A stretch of 64,000 nucleotides of DNA. Source: Brenneria roseae subsp. roseae (GTDB taxonomy: Bacteria > Pseudomonadota > Gammaproteobacteria > Enterobacterales > Enterobacteriaceae). Below are positions 18,551 to 27,431 of this stretch, piece by piece. Position 1 is the first letter of the stretch. The number at the start of each line of letters is the position of its first letter. The notes under the pieces were generated by a model. That model was not told the origin of the DNA. It saw nothing but the letters and a program-made list of their open reading frames with translations, and ran no database searches. The stretch is from assembly GCF_003115845.1 (NCBI RefSeq), contig NZ_KZ819035.1:1-64000 (forward strand), given 5' to 3'. The position numbers and the translations under genes were made by a program.

Positions 18551-19953
18551 TAACGTGACTCCTGAGAAAAAGAACAAACCCGTGTGATGCCCTGTCGCTC
18601 CAGCGCCCGGGCGGCACGCAGACAGAGATCTTCACGCCACGGTGCGGCGATGAGCTGAACGCCTATCGGTAAGCCGTTGTCTGTCATGACCGGTACCGTC
18701 ACGACGGGTAAGCCGACGAAGGAAATCGGCTGCGTCAGCATTCCCATGCTGGCACGCACCGGCAGATCGGCGCCGTTGATGTGCATCGTCTCTTGTCCAA
18801 TCAGCGTAGCGGTTACCGGCGTGGCTGCTGCAATCAGCAGATCGGTATGTTCAAACAGGGAGAGAACCTGTTGGCGGAAATGATTGCGGAAACGCTGCGC
18901 CTGTACGTACCAGGCCGCCGGGATCATGGCGCCGGCCAACAGACGTTCGCGGGAAAGCGGCTCAAACAGCTCCGGACTTTCACGCAGAGCAGGGAGATAG
19001 TGATTGCCACCTTCGCTGGCAGACATGATGAAGGCCGCCGTCCGTGCCAGACCGGCGTCAGGTAAGGTGAGGCTGGCCTGCGCATCGAGGGCGCTGGCGA
19101 TTTGCCGAACGGCGGTTTTTGCCTCGCGACTGCTCCACTCAGAGAAATACCCTGCCAGAACCGTGCTGCGCAGGCCGCGAACGCCTTCTTCCAACAGGGG
19201 AACAGAAGGCGATGGGGCACGCTCCGACTGAAAACGATCCGTACTGTCCTGCCCTTGCAATGCATCAAAAACCAGCGCCAGATCTTCAGCACTGCGCGCC
19301 AGTGGCCCAATATGATCGAGGCTGGCGACAAACGGCTGGCTGCCGCTGCGTGACAGGCGGCCGAAGGTGGGTTTCAGACCAAAAATTCCGCACAAAGAAG
19401 CCGGAACGCGAATGGAGCCATTGGTGTCGCTGCCCAGGGTAAAATTGACCAGACCTGCGGCAACCGCGGCGGCAGATCCACCAGATGAACCGCCGGCAAC
19501 GCGCTGTCTGTCGATGGGATTGCGCGTGGCGCCGTAGTAACTGTTCTCGGTGGTAAAGCCGTAGGCGTAGGCGTCCATGTTCAGCATACCGGAGAGCAAC
19601 GCGCCCTGACGGGTCAGCTGCTGTATGGCGAACGCATCCTGTGAGGCGGGCGGACGCTGACTGAATAACTGCGCGCCAGCCAGCGTGGTTTCCCCTTTGA
19701 CATCAAAGAGATTTTTTACCGCATAGGGAACGCCTGCCAGTGGCGGCAAGGTTTCACCACGCAAGCGCCGCTGATCCAGATGGTCGGCCTCATCCAGCAT
19801 GCGCTGGTGGGTGACCTGCGTATAGGCATTAATGTCAGGGTTGATATATTCAATGGTATCCAGCGTCTGCTGTGCAATTTCTCTGGCGGAAAACTCGCCT
19901 GCCAGTAGGCCCTGTCGGATCTGTTTAATGGACAGAACTTGCCGTTCACTCAT
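18550..19953 (-). CDS. hpxY: AtzE-family amidohydrolase HpxY (oxalurate hydrolysis)
   Basis: Amidase-signature enzyme of 467 aa, proposed to hydrolyse oxalurate to oxamate, CO2 and ammonia. The Ser-cisSer-Lys triad is visible: K80 in PYAVKNLFDV, S156 in GGSSGGSAAA and S180 in DTNGSIRVPA. It overlaps hpxX by four bases (ATGA) and hpxZ by one. AtzE enzymes form complexes with an AtzG-type small subunit, here HpxX. The oxalurate assignment rests on the complete hpxWXYZ context. Confidence 0.88.
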   Translation of the reverse strand: MSERQVLSIKQIRQGLLAGEFSAREIAQQTLDTIEYINPDINAYTQVTHQRMLDEADHLDQRRLRGETLPPLAGVPYAVKNLFDVKGETTLAGAQLFSQRPPASQDAFAIQQLTRQGALLSGMLNMDAYAYGFTTENSYYGATRNPIDRQRVAGGSSGGSAAAVAAGLVNFTLGSDTNGSIRVPASLCGIFGLKPTFGRLSRSGSQPFVASLDHIGPLARSAEDLALVFDALQGQDSTDRFQSERAPSPSVPLLEEGVRGLRSTVLAGYFSEWSSREAKTAVRQIASALDAQASLTLPDAGLARTAAFIMSASEGGNHYLPALRESPELFEPLSRERLLAGAMIPAAWYVQAQRFRNHFRQQVLSLFEHTDLLIAAATPVTATLIGQETMHINGADLPVRASMGMLTQPISFVGLPVVTVPVMTDNGLPIGVQLIAAPWREDLCLRAARALERQGITRVCSFSQESR

Positions 19954-20147
19954 AGCCGATACACTCCGGCGATTTCCTGTCGATCATCAAGCGGGAAATC
20001 CATCAACGGTTGCGCCATGGCATGAATGCGGCTGAACTGAACCAGCAGCTCCTGGCGCCGTTCATGGCTGAGCTGTAGCGACTGTAGTGTTTCCATTTGT
20101 TGCAGATAGACGGTCAGTACATCGTTATCGATGGGTTTGATTGACAT
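19950..20147 (-). CDS. hpxX: Oxalurate catabolism protein HpxX (AtzG-like small subunit)
   Basis: A 65-aa helical protein of the AtzG/DUF4089 type that, by homology, wraps around and stabilises the partner amidase in an E2G2 complex. It shows the family pattern of an N-terminal helix and a C-terminal LMDFPLDDRQEIAGVYRL segment. It starts after GGGAG, 23 bases after hpxW, and overlaps hpxY by four bases. Confidence 0.82.
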   Translation of the reverse strand: MSIKPIDNDVLTVYLQQMETLQSLQLSHERRQELLVQFSRIHAMAQPLMDFPLDDRQEIAGVYRL

Positions 20148-20170
20148 TTTTTTTCTCCCTGCCAGTAAAA

Positions 20171-21757
20171 CTAGAACCCGACGGCACTGCCGTTGCTGCG
20201 GGGATCGCTCGCCCCTTCCAGCATGCCGTTGGTATGACGGACGATCGCACCGGCATGGCCTACCGTTTCGCTGAAGCTGCCGAGTAGCTCGACGTCGTGG
20301 CCGAGTGCCCGCAGCGCATCAATGGTCGCGGGCTTGAAGCGATCTTCAAGTTTCAGCGTATCGGAGGATTGCCCCCAGGTTCTGCCCAGCAGCCAGCGCG
20401 GAGCGGTGATCGCCTGTTGCAGTGGCAATCCCTGAAGCACATGACGAATAAACAGCGCGGCCTGCGTCTGGGGTTGACCGTCGCCGCCCATTGAGCCGTA
20501 GATCATGGTGCGGCCATCGGACAGGCGCGCCGCTGCGGGATTGAGCGTGTGGAACGGCTGTTTGCCCGGTTCCAGCGCCAGCAGATGGTGTGGATCGAGG
20601 CTGAAAGAGGCCCCGCGATTTTGCCAGAGTACACCGGTGCCGGGCAGAACGATACCGCTGCCAAATTCATGATAAATGCTCTGGATGAAAGAGACGCAAA
20701 GCCCGCTGCTGTCACAGACGCCCATCCACACGGTGTCGCCGGGGCCTTTCCCCGAGCCCCACGGCGCCGCCTGACGGGTATTGATTTGTCGGGCCATCGC
20801 CCCGAGGGCGTTGGGATCCAGCAATGCCTGCACATCCTGCGTTATTTGTTTGGGATCGGTAATGAAACGATCGCGCAGACCGAAAGCCAGCTTGGTGGAT
20901 TCGACGATACGATGGATCGTCTGGCTATCGCTTAAATCCGCCATCTCAAGATGATCGGTCAGACCGAGAATGGCGAGGGAAACCAGCCCCTGAGTCGGCG
21001 GCGCGAGGTTATAAATATCGCCCTTACTGTGTCTAAGGTGTAATGGCGCTGTGCGTCTGGCGCGATAGTTCGCCAGATCCTCGCCGGTCAGCGGCATACC
21101 CAGTTGAGCCATCTGGGCTGCAAAGCGTTCAGCCAGCGTTCCCCGATAAAAGCTGTCGAGCCCTTCCAGCGTCAGCAGCGTCAACGTATCAGCCAGATCG
21201 GGTTGGGTGAAACGACTGCCCGCACGGGGGATGGCGCCTTGAGGTGCAAAAATTCGGCTGAATTCCTGAAACTCAGCCAGTTCGTGGTAGTGCTGCGTCA
21301 GCGCATCTTCCTGAGATTGGGTGACTGGAATGCCGTCCGCGGCATAACGAATTGCGTCAGCAAGCAAGCGGGCGAGCGGCAAAGGGGCGCCGCCAAGCGC
21401 CTGTGAGAACATCAGCGCTTCCTGCCAGCCGCCGACCGTGCCGGCAACCGTCAGGGCGGCCCTGGGGCCGCGATGCGGGATGTGAGCGTCTCCCCGATAA
21501 AAGTCACGGCTGGCGAGAGAACCTGCCGCGCCGCTGGCATCAATGGCGACGGGCTCGCCTTGAGGAGGCAGAATTAACCAGAAGCCGTCACCGCCCAGAC
21601 CATTCATATGCGGATACACCACGGCCATGGTCGCCGCCGCCGCCACGATGGCTTCGATGGCGTTGCCGCCTTCACGAAGGACCGCCTGCGCGCTGGCGCT
21701 GGCCAAATGATGGGGCGTTACGGCCATGCCCAGCGGCGCGGTATTACTTTGTATCAT
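20171..21757 (-). CDS. hpxW: Oxamate amidohydrolase proenzyme HpxW (gamma-glutamyltransferase fold)
   Basis: Ntn-hydrolase of 528 aa, made as a proenzyme that cuts itself before a conserved Thr; in Klebsiella the homologue converts oxamate to oxalate and ammonia. The likely cleavage and nucleophile is T342 in GPGDTVWMGV. Other GGT features are GGNAIEAIVAAA near residue 31, NGLGGDGFW and GSMGGDGQPQTQ. No signal peptide is visible, so the enzyme should be cytoplasmic, unlike true periplasmic GGT. First gene of hpxWXYZ. Confidence 0.88.
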   Translation of the reverse strand: MIQSNTAPLGMAVTPHHLASASAQAVLREGGNAIEAIVAAAATMAVVYPHMNGLGGDGFWLILPPQGEPVAIDASGAAGSLASRDFYRGDAHIPHRGPRAALTVAGTVGGWQEALMFSQALGGAPLPLARLLADAIRYAADGIPVTQSQEDALTQHYHELAEFQEFSRIFAPQGAIPRAGSRFTQPDLADTLTLLTLEGLDSFYRGTLAERFAAQMAQLGMPLTGEDLANYRARRTAPLHLRHSKGDIYNLAPPTQGLVSLAILGLTDHLEMADLSDSQTIHRIVESTKLAFGLRDRFITDPKQITQDVQALLDPNALGAMARQINTRQAAPWGSGKGPGDTVWMGVCDSSGLCVSFIQSIYHEFGSGIVLPGTGVLWQNRGASFSLDPHHLLALEPGKQPFHTLNPAAARLSDGRTMIYGSMGGDGQPQTQAALFIRHVLQGLPLQQAITAPRWLLGRTWGQSSDTLKLEDRFKPATIDALRALGHDVELLGSFSETVGHAGAIVRHTNGMLEGASDPRSNGSAVGF

Positions 21758-21913
21758 GCCGTTGTTCCTTTTCTCTGTTCGGCTGTAGGGGAGGAGGTTA
21801 AAACGGCCGCGCTATCATTTTCGGTTATCGCCGTTTTTGTTATGCATCGTGACGGGCCGTTTCACCCTCGCTGCTTCAACAGCATGCCCGTACCAATGCA
21901 GTAGTGCTTTTAA

Positions 21914-21929
21914 GCAAACGCTGTTCCAG
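21914..21929 (-). promoter_or_regulatory. Sigma-54 promoter for hpxWXYZ
   Basis: On the minus strand the sequence is CTGGAACAGCGTTTGC: GG and GC exactly ten bases apart, with TGG and TTTGC matching the -24/-12 consensus. It lies about 155 bases upstream of hpxW. I see no clear NtrC dimer site beside it. Confidence 0.65.
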
Positions 21930-21978
21930 TTTTTTCATCACCAATGTCTATGGAGATAAAAATAGCTTAGCTGTGTTA

Positions 21979-22011
21979 TGTTTCGATGAAACAAATGGCG
22001 GAAATGAAACA
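21979..22011. promoter_or_regulatory. Candidate operator of the RpiR-type regulator
   Basis: A perfect 15-bp palindrome (TGTTTC-gat-GAAACA, 21979-21993) with a third TGAAACA half-site at 22005-22011, 18 bases on in direct repeat. It lies in the hpxW-regulator divergent region. GAAAC-type repeats are common operators for MurR/RpiR proteins. Binding is inferred. Confidence 0.5.
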
Positions 22012-22062
22012 AAAGTTGCAGACTGATCCCGTAGCGGACGGGCGGCAATGAGGGATAGGGTT

Positions 22063-22902
22063 ATGAAACAGATTGACGAACGGCTACGAGGCCGTTACAG
22101 CGAACTTTCTCCTCAGGAGCAACGCGTTGCTGATTTTATTTTTGATCACTTTGATGATTTGATTAGCTATAACAGCGCCGAACTGGCGCGGCTCAGCGGG
22201 GTCTCTAAGGCTACCGTGAGTCGTTTATTCAAACGGCTTGGCTACCCCAGCTACCGTGAAATGCGTGAGGAACTGCGCACGCTACGTCAGAGTGGCATGC
22301 CGCTGGCGGATAACCGCGATGCGGTACAGGGGAATACCTTGCTGGCCCGGCATTACAAGCAGGAAATGGCGAATCTGACGCAGTGGATGCATCAAATTGA
22401 TCCGGTACGGTTTGGGGCGGTGATTGAGTCGATGATGCAGGCTAAGCGTCTGTGTATTGTCGGTTTGCGCAATAGCTATCCGGTGGCGCTGCATCTGCGT
22501 CAGCAACTGGTGCAGATCCGTCAGCAGGTCATGCTGCTGGCTCAGCCGGGACAAACGCTATCGGAAGAATTGGTGGACTTAAACGCGCAGGATTTGGCGG
22601 TGGTGGTGGCGTTCCGACGCCGTCCGCGGCTTATCCAACCCTTACTGGCGCAGTTGCATCAACGTCAGATCCCGACACTTTTGCTCTGTGAGCCGCAGGC
22701 CAATGCGCTTTTACCGCTGGCAAACTGGTCCCTGTGCGCGCCGTTGGACAGCGTGTCCGCCTTTGATAGCTATGCCTCCGCCATGAGCCTGGTGAATCTG
22801 CTCAGTAACGCATTACTGCATGAAATGCTGCGTGATGGACGTCAGCGAATTCATCATATTGCCGATCTCTACATTGAACTGGATGAGCTGGAACAGCGAT
22901 AA
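22063..22902 (+). CDS. MurR/RpiR-family transcriptional regulator
   Basis: 279-aa regulator with an N-terminal helix-turn-helix (YSELSPQEQRVADFIFDHFDD ... LSGVSKATVSRLFKRLGYPSYREM) and a C-terminal SIS domain (about residues 105-260, RLCIVGLRNSYPVALHLRQQL), which usually binds a small ligand. It diverges from hpxWXYZ and precedes the ABC transporter and hpxJK, so it is the likely local controller of the purine-derived nitrogen pathway. The ATG at 22063 follows AGGGATAGGG; another ATG at 22048 adds five residues. Confidence 0.85.
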   Translation: MKQIDERLRGRYSELSPQEQRVADFIFDHFDDLISYNSAELARLSGVSKATVSRLFKRLGYPSYREMREELRTLRQSGMPLADNRDAVQGNTLLARHYKQEMANLTQWMHQIDPVRFGAVIESMMQAKRLCIVGLRNSYPVALHLRQQLVQIRQQVMLLAQPGQTLSEELVDLNAQDLAVVVAFRRRPRLIQPLLAQLHQRQIPTLLLCEPQANALLPLANWSLCAPLDSVSAFDSYASAMSLVNLLSNALLHEMLRDGRQRIHHIADLYIELDELEQR

Positions 22903-22906
22903 CGGG

Positions 22907-22921
22907 GCACGGTAATGGTGC
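22907..22921 (+). promoter_or_regulatory. NtrC binding site
   Basis: GCAC-ggtaa-TGGTGC matches the NtrC enhancer consensus (GCAC N5 TGGTGC) in both half-sites and spacing. It starts five bases after the regulator's stop codon and lies about 190 bases upstream of the sigma-54 promoter at 23108, a normal enhancer distance. Confidence 0.65.
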
Positions 22922-23107
22922 TTTTGCACTCTTTTGGTTCAATTTTCGGTCTATAGCTGCCAGGGCCGGCCTCTCATATACCGGGTTGAACGCCTGCTTT
23001 CTTTTGTCTTTTATTTCATGATTCAAGAACAAAAATGAAGTGATGGATGCGCCTCCCGTGACGTAAAAAGGGCTGAACTTACCTATACCCCCACGTGATT
23101 TTGATAC

Positions 23108-23123
23108 TGGCATGTTCCTTGCT
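23108..23123 (+). promoter_or_regulatory. Sigma-54 promoter for the transporter-hpxJK operon
   Basis: CTGGCATGTTCCTTGCT matches the consensus YTGGCAcgN4TTGCW closely, with GG (23109-23110) and GC (23121-23122) ten bases apart. The expected start of transcription is near 23134, about 70 bases before the first gene. Confidence 0.75.
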
Positions 23124-23201
23124 TTATTTTGCAACGATAGTTTCAGTATTTACTTTTAAAGAATCTTTCGTTTCAATATCACTTAACTGGGGGCAGACAC
23201 G

Positions 23202-24008
23202 ATGTTGATCAAAAAGCTGAGCATCAAAAAACATTTACTGGCAATGGCAGGCGCGGTGTTGTTAATGGCGCAGGCGGGCAGCGTAATGGCTGACCAATTA
23301 CAGGACATTGAAAAACGCGGGGTGCTGCGAGTCGCCGTACCACAGGATTTCCCGCCATTTGGTTCTGTGGGAACGGATCTTCAGCCACAGGGCTATGACA
23401 TCGATATCGCGCGCTATCTGGCGCAAGAGATGAAACTAAAGTTGCAACTGGTGCCCGTAACCAGCGCCAACCGGGTGCCTTATCTGCAAACCAATAAAGT
23501 GGATCTGGTGATTTCCAGCCTGGGAAAAAATGCTGAGCGGGAAAAAGTGATCGACTTCAGCCGGGCCTATGCACCGTTCTTCCTTGGCGTGTTTGGTCCG
23601 GCAGCCGGCGAAGTCAGTACGCCGGAAACGCTGAAGGATAAAAGCGTTGGCGTAACGCGCGGCGCGGTGGAAGACATGGTGTTAACGGAAATTGCACCGA
23701 AAGATGCGCAGATTAAGCGCTACGAAGATAACAACACCACGCTGTCCGCCTACCTGTCTGGTCAGGTGGAATATATCGCGACCGGTAATCTGGTGGTGGC
23801 GGCCATTGCCGAACAGAATCCCGCGAAGGCGCCGGTCGCGAAGTTCATGCTGAAAGATTCTCCGTGCTACATCGGCCTGAAAAAAGATGAATCCGCTCTG
23901 AAAGCCAAAGTCGATGCGTTGATTGAGCAGGCGTTGAAAGACAATACGCTCAATAGCCTGTCTGAAAAATGGCTGAAAGCGCCGTTGCCAGACAGCATCA
24001 AGGCATAA
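23202..24008 (+). CDS. ABC transporter substrate-binding protein (family 3)
   Basis: Periplasmic binding protein of the polar amino acid type, 268 aa, with a signal peptide ending at VMA (about residue 30). The N-terminal lobe begins IEKRGVLRVAVPQDFPPFG, and the family signature GYDIDIARYLAQEMKLKLQLVPV is present. It is followed at once by two permeases and an ATPase, then hpxJ and hpxK, so the ligand is probably allantoate, allantoin, oxalurate or a related ureide; this is inferred from context, since the family itself would suggest an amino acid. Confidence 0.85.
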   Translation: MLIKKLSIKKHLLAMAGAVLLMAQAGSVMADQLQDIEKRGVLRVAVPQDFPPFGSVGTDLQPQGYDIDIARYLAQEMKLKLQLVPVTSANRVPYLQTNKVDLVISSLGKNAEREKVIDFSRAYAPFFLGVFGPAAGEVSTPETLKDKSVGVTRGAVEDMVLTEIAPKDAQIKRYEDNNTTLSAYLSGQVEYIATGNLVVAAIAEQNPAKAPVAKFMLKDSPCYIGLKKDESALKAKVDALIEQALKDNTLNSLSEKWLKAPLPDSIKA

Positions 24009-24019
24009 GGGAGGGCGCC

Positions 24020-24688
24020 ATGACCTATCAGCTTAATTTTGCCGCGCTGTGGCCGTTCTGGCCGGAACTGCTGGCGGGGTTGTGGGTGACCATTGAGCTG
24101 ACGGTGATGGCAACCATCGGCGGTATTGCTATCGGTATCTGTGGTGCGGCGTTGCGCAGTGGCAAGCCCACCCTGCCGGGCAAACTGTGGGGTATCTATG
24201 TTGAATTGATACGGAACACGCCGTTTGTGGTGCAACTGTTTTTTATCGTGTTTGGTTTGCCGAGCCTGGGGTGGAAGCTGACCGCCGGCGAGGCCGCGTT
24301 ACTGGCGATGTTGATTAACCTGGGCGCCTACAGCACGGAAATTATTCGCGCTGGTATTCAGGTGACGCCCAAAGGCCAGTGGGAAGCCGCCCGGGTGCTT
24401 GGGTTGACGCGCAGCCAGACATTTTTACGGGTCATTCTGCCGCCGTCATTACAGCGGATTTATCCGGCGCTGGTGAGCCAGTGCATCATCGTGATGCTGG
24501 GATCGTCGGTGGTATCACAGGTCTCCTATGAGGAACTGACCTTTGCCGCCAACCTGATTCAGTCACGGACTTTTTTAAGTTTTGAGGTGTATCTGGTGAC
24601 CACGCTGTGTTATCTGGCGCTGTCCATCCTGATGCGCCAACTGTTACTGCTGGCGGGCCGGCGCTTTCTGGGGACTCCGCAACGATGA
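24020..24688 (+). CDS. ABC transporter permease (His/Glu/Gln/Arg type), subunit 1
   Basis: 222-aa inner-membrane permease with about five spans. It has the N-terminal segment WPELLAGLWVTIELTVMATIGG, the NTPFVVQLFFIVFGLP motif and the EAA loop GQWEAARVLGLTRSQTFLRVILP. The ATG at 24020 follows GGGAGGG, 11 bases after the binding-protein stop. Forms a heterodimer with the next gene. Confidence 0.87.
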   Translation: MTYQLNFAALWPFWPELLAGLWVTIELTVMATIGGIAIGICGAALRSGKPTLPGKLWGIYVELIRNTPFVVQLFFIVFGLPSLGWKLTAGEAALLAMLINLGAYSTEIIRAGIQVTPKGQWEAARVLGLTRSQTFLRVILPPSLQRIYPALVSQCIIVMLGSSVVSQVSYEELTFAANLIQSRTFLSFEVYLVTTLCYLALSILMRQLLLLAGRRFLGTPQR

Positions 24689-25341
24689 TGACATTCACTG
24701 ACTGGGATATTGTCCGCAATCTGCTGCTGGCGGCGCGCTGGACGCTTTTGCTGTCGCTGACGGCATTTATTGGCGGTGCGGTGGTGACGTTTCCGCTGAT
24801 GCTGCTGCGGTTGACCCGGCGCAAATGGCCGACGCGGCTTATCCGGATTTATTCCGAGCTGTTTCAGGGCACGCCGCTGCTGATGCAATTGTTTCTCGCG
24901 TTTTTCGGGCTGGCGTTGTTCGGTATCGATGTCAGCCCGTGGACGGCCGCCGCGCTGGCGCTGACATTATTTACCAGCGCCTTTCTGGTGGATATCTGGT
25001 GCGGCAGTGTGGAAGCGTTGCCGAAAGGGCAATGGGAAGCGTCGCGCTGTCTGGGATTGAACTTTGGACAAACGCTCTATCGGGTGATTGCGCCACAGGC
25101 GATGCGTATCGCCATCGCGCCAACGGTGGGGTTTTCCGTACAGGTGATTAAGGGCACGGCACTGGCGTCCATTATCGGTTTTATCGAACTGACGAAGGCG
25201 GGAACCATGTTGAATAACGTGACTTACCAGCCCTTCAAGGTTTTTGGTCTGGTGGCGCTCGGCTATTTCCTGATGTGTTACCCGCTTTCCTATTACAGCC
25301 GCTATCTGGAGAAGAAATTCAATGCCGCTCATCACCATTAA
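24685..25341 (+). CDS. ABC transporter permease (His/Glu/Gln/Arg type), subunit 2
   Basis: 218-aa permease paralogous to its upstream neighbour: LLLAARWTLLLSLTAFIGGA, GTPLLMQLFLAFFGLALFG and the EAA loop GQWEASRCLGLNFGQTLYRVIAP. The start overlaps the preceding stop by four bases (ATGATGA; a second ATG one codon on is possible). The end overlaps the ATPase gene by 20 bases. Confidence 0.87.
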   Translation: MMTFTDWDIVRNLLLAARWTLLLSLTAFIGGAVVTFPLMLLRLTRRKWPTRLIRIYSELFQGTPLLMQLFLAFFGLALFGIDVSPWTAAALALTLFTSAFLVDIWCGSVEALPKGQWEASRCLGLNFGQTLYRVIAPQAMRIAIAPTVGFSVQVIKGTALASIIGFIELTKAGTMLNNVTYQPFKVFGLVALGYFLMCYPLSYYSRYLEKKFNAAHHH

Positions 25342-26065
25342 TCAGGTACAGAAGTATTACGGTCAGAACCATGTCCTGAAAGGGGTCGATCTGGATATTG
25401 AAATGGGCGAAGTCATTTCGATTATCGGCCGCAGCGGTTCTGGCAAAAGCACCTTACTGCGCTGTATGAACGGCCTTGAGGGGTATCAGGAAGGCAGTAT
25501 CAAACTGGGGGGCATGACGGTGACGGACCGCGATTCGCAGGCGCGCGAGATCAGCCGCTCCGTCGGCATGGTGTTCCAGAATTTCAACCTGTTCCCGCAT
25601 ATGACGGCGCTGGAAAACGTGATGCTGGCGCCGCGCCGCGTGCTGAAGAAAAGCGAGGCGGAATGCCGTGAACTGGGCGAGCAGGTGTTGAACAAAGTGG
25701 GGCTGGGCGAGCGGATAAACTATTACCCGGCCAATCTGTCCGGCGGTCAGCAGCAGCGCGTGGCGATTGCGCGGGCGCTGGCGATGAATCCGAAAGTGTT
25801 GCTGTGCGATGAAATCACCTCCGCGCTGGATCCTGAACTGGTGGGCGAAGTGCTGAAAGTGCTGGAGCAGCTTGCCGCGGAAGGCATGACGCTGATTCTG
25901 GTCACCCATGAAATGAACTTTGCCCGGGAGGTCGGCGATCGGGTGGTGTTTATGCATCAGGGCAAAGTCTGGGAACAGGGCGACAGTAAAACGCTATTCG
26001 CCAACCCACAGACCGCTGAACTTAAGCAGTTTATCGCGTCGGTCAGAGGATTATCTGAAGCGTAA
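25322..26065 (+). CDS. ABC transporter ATP-binding protein (polar amino acid type)
   Basis: 247-aa GlnQ/HisP-like ATPase. Walker A GRSGSGKSTLLRCMN, Q-loop VFQNFNLFPHMTALENV, signature LSGGQQQRVAIARAL, Walker B VLLCDEITSALDPELVGEVL and the switch histidine in LVTHEMNFA. Completes a four-gene importer encoded directly before hpxJ. Confidence 0.92.
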   Translation: MPLITINQVQKYYGQNHVLKGVDLDIEMGEVISIIGRSGSGKSTLLRCMNGLEGYQEGSIKLGGMTVTDRDSQAREISRSVGMVFQNFNLFPHMTALENVMLAPRRVLKKSEAECRELGEQVLNKVGLGERINYYPANLSGGQQQRVAIARALAMNPKVLLCDEITSALDPELVGEVLKVLEQLAAEGMTLILVTHEMNFAREVGDRVVFMHQGKVWEQGDSKTLFANPQTAELKQFIASVRGLSEA

Positions 26066-26186
26066 TCCTTTTCTTTGTTTTGATGTCGGGCGCGTTCATG
26101 CGTTGACAGAGAAATATTGATTTTAATCGCGCACGAAATGATCCCATCAGCTAACCAGTAACGTAAAAAGTTTGGAGCAAACCATA

Positions 26187-27431
26187 ATGAACAATGAACT
26201 GTTCGCCCAGATCAATCCCCCTCATCGCCTGCTGATGGGGCCGGGCCCCATCAACGCCGATCCGCGCGTGTTACGGGCGATGGCCAGTCAGTTGATTGGT
26301 CAGTACGACCCGGCGATGACCAACTATATGAATCAGGTGATGACGCTTTACCGTCAGCTATTCCGCAGCAATAACCGCTGGACGATGCTGGTGGATGGCA
26401 CGTCGCGGGCCGGGATTGAAGCGGTTCTGCTGTCGGCCATCCGTCCCGGTGACAAAGTATTGGTGCCGGTGTTTGGGCGTTTTGGTCATCTGCTATGTGA
26501 AATCGCCCGTCGTTGCCGCGCCGACGTGCATACCATTGAGGTGCCATGGGGTGAGGTTTTCAGCCCCGGACAGATAGAAGATGCGATTAAAACGGTCCGC
26601 CCGCGCATCTTGCTGACGGTTCAGGGCGATACGTCCACCACGATGCTGCAACCGCTGGCGGAACTTGGCGATATCTGCCGTCGTCACGGCGTGCTGTTTT
26701 ATACCGATGCCACCGCCTCGTTTGGCGGAAACGCGCTGGAAACGGATGCCTGGGGGCTGGATGCGGTATCGGCCGGGCTACAGAAATGTCTGGGCGGGCC
26801 GTCCGGCAGCTCGCCCATTACGCTCAGTCCGCAGATGGAAGCGGCGATCCGCCGTCGCAAATGCGTCGAACAGGGAATTCGTACCGATGTCCATCAGGAT
26901 GGCGATGAAGAAATGATCTATTCCAACTATTTCGATCTCGGCATGGTGATGGACTACTGGGGGCCGGAGCGTCTGAACCACCACACGGAAGCCACCAGTA
27001 TGCTGTTCGCCGCTCGCGAATGCGCCCGTATTATTCTGGAAGAAGGATTGGATCAATGCATTGCCCGTCACGAATTGCACGGTAAAGCGCTGGTCGCCGG
27101 TATTCAGGGGATGGGGCTGCACACCTTTGGCGATCTCAATCACAAGATGAATAACGTACTGGGCGTGGTGATCCCTGACGGGATCCACGGCGAACAAGTT
27201 CGTAAAATCTTACTGGATGACTTTGCGATTGAAATCGGCACCTCATTTGGGCCGCTACAGGGAAAAATCTGGCGTATCGGCACGATGGGCTATAACGCCC
27301 GTAAAGATTGCGTGATGCAAACGCTGAGCGCACTGGAAGCGGTGCTGAACCGACTGGGCTTCCGTTCTGTTCAGGGCGCGGCGCTACAGGCGGCCTGGGA
27401 TTGCTATGCCGGCGATGAGGGGCGTGCATGA
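26187..27431 (+). CDS. hpxJ: (S)-Ureidoglycine-glyoxylate aminotransferase HpxJ
   Basis: PLP enzyme of the alanine-glyoxylate aminotransferase family, 414 aa. Together with hpxK and hpxWXYZ it should transaminate ureidoglycine with glyoxylate to give oxalurate and glycine, as for Klebsiella HpxJ and Bacillus PucG. The glycine-rich start LLMGPGPINADPRVL is typical, and K200 in SAGLQKCLGGPSGSSP is the probable PLP lysine. The ATG at 26187 follows GGAGCAAACC. The stop overlaps hpxK by four bases. Confidence 0.87.
   Translation: MNNELFAQINPPHRLLMGPGPINADPRVLRAMASQLIGQYDPAMTNYMNQVMTLYRQLFRSNNRWTMLVDGTSRAGIEAVLLSAIRPGDKVLVPVFGRFGHLLCEIARRCRADVHTIEVPWGEVFSPGQIEDAIKTVRPRILLTVQGDTSTTMLQPLAELGDICRRHGVLFYTDATASFGGNALETDAWGLDAVSAGLQKCLGGPSGSSPITLSPQMEAAIRRRKCVEQGIRTDVHQDGDEEMIYSNYFDLGMVMDYWGPERLNHHTEATSMLFAARECARIILEEGLDQCIARHELHGKALVAGIQGMGLHTFGDLNHKMNNVLGVVIPDGIHGEQVRKILLDDFAIEIGTSFGPLQGKIWRIGTMGYNARKDCVMQTLSALEAVLNRLGFRSVQGAALQAAWDCYAGDEGRA

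Noticed and set aside
25454-25957. 167-codon minus-strand ORF opposite the ABC ATPase
   Set aside because: His/Gln-rich reverse reading typical of G+C-rich genes; no start signals.
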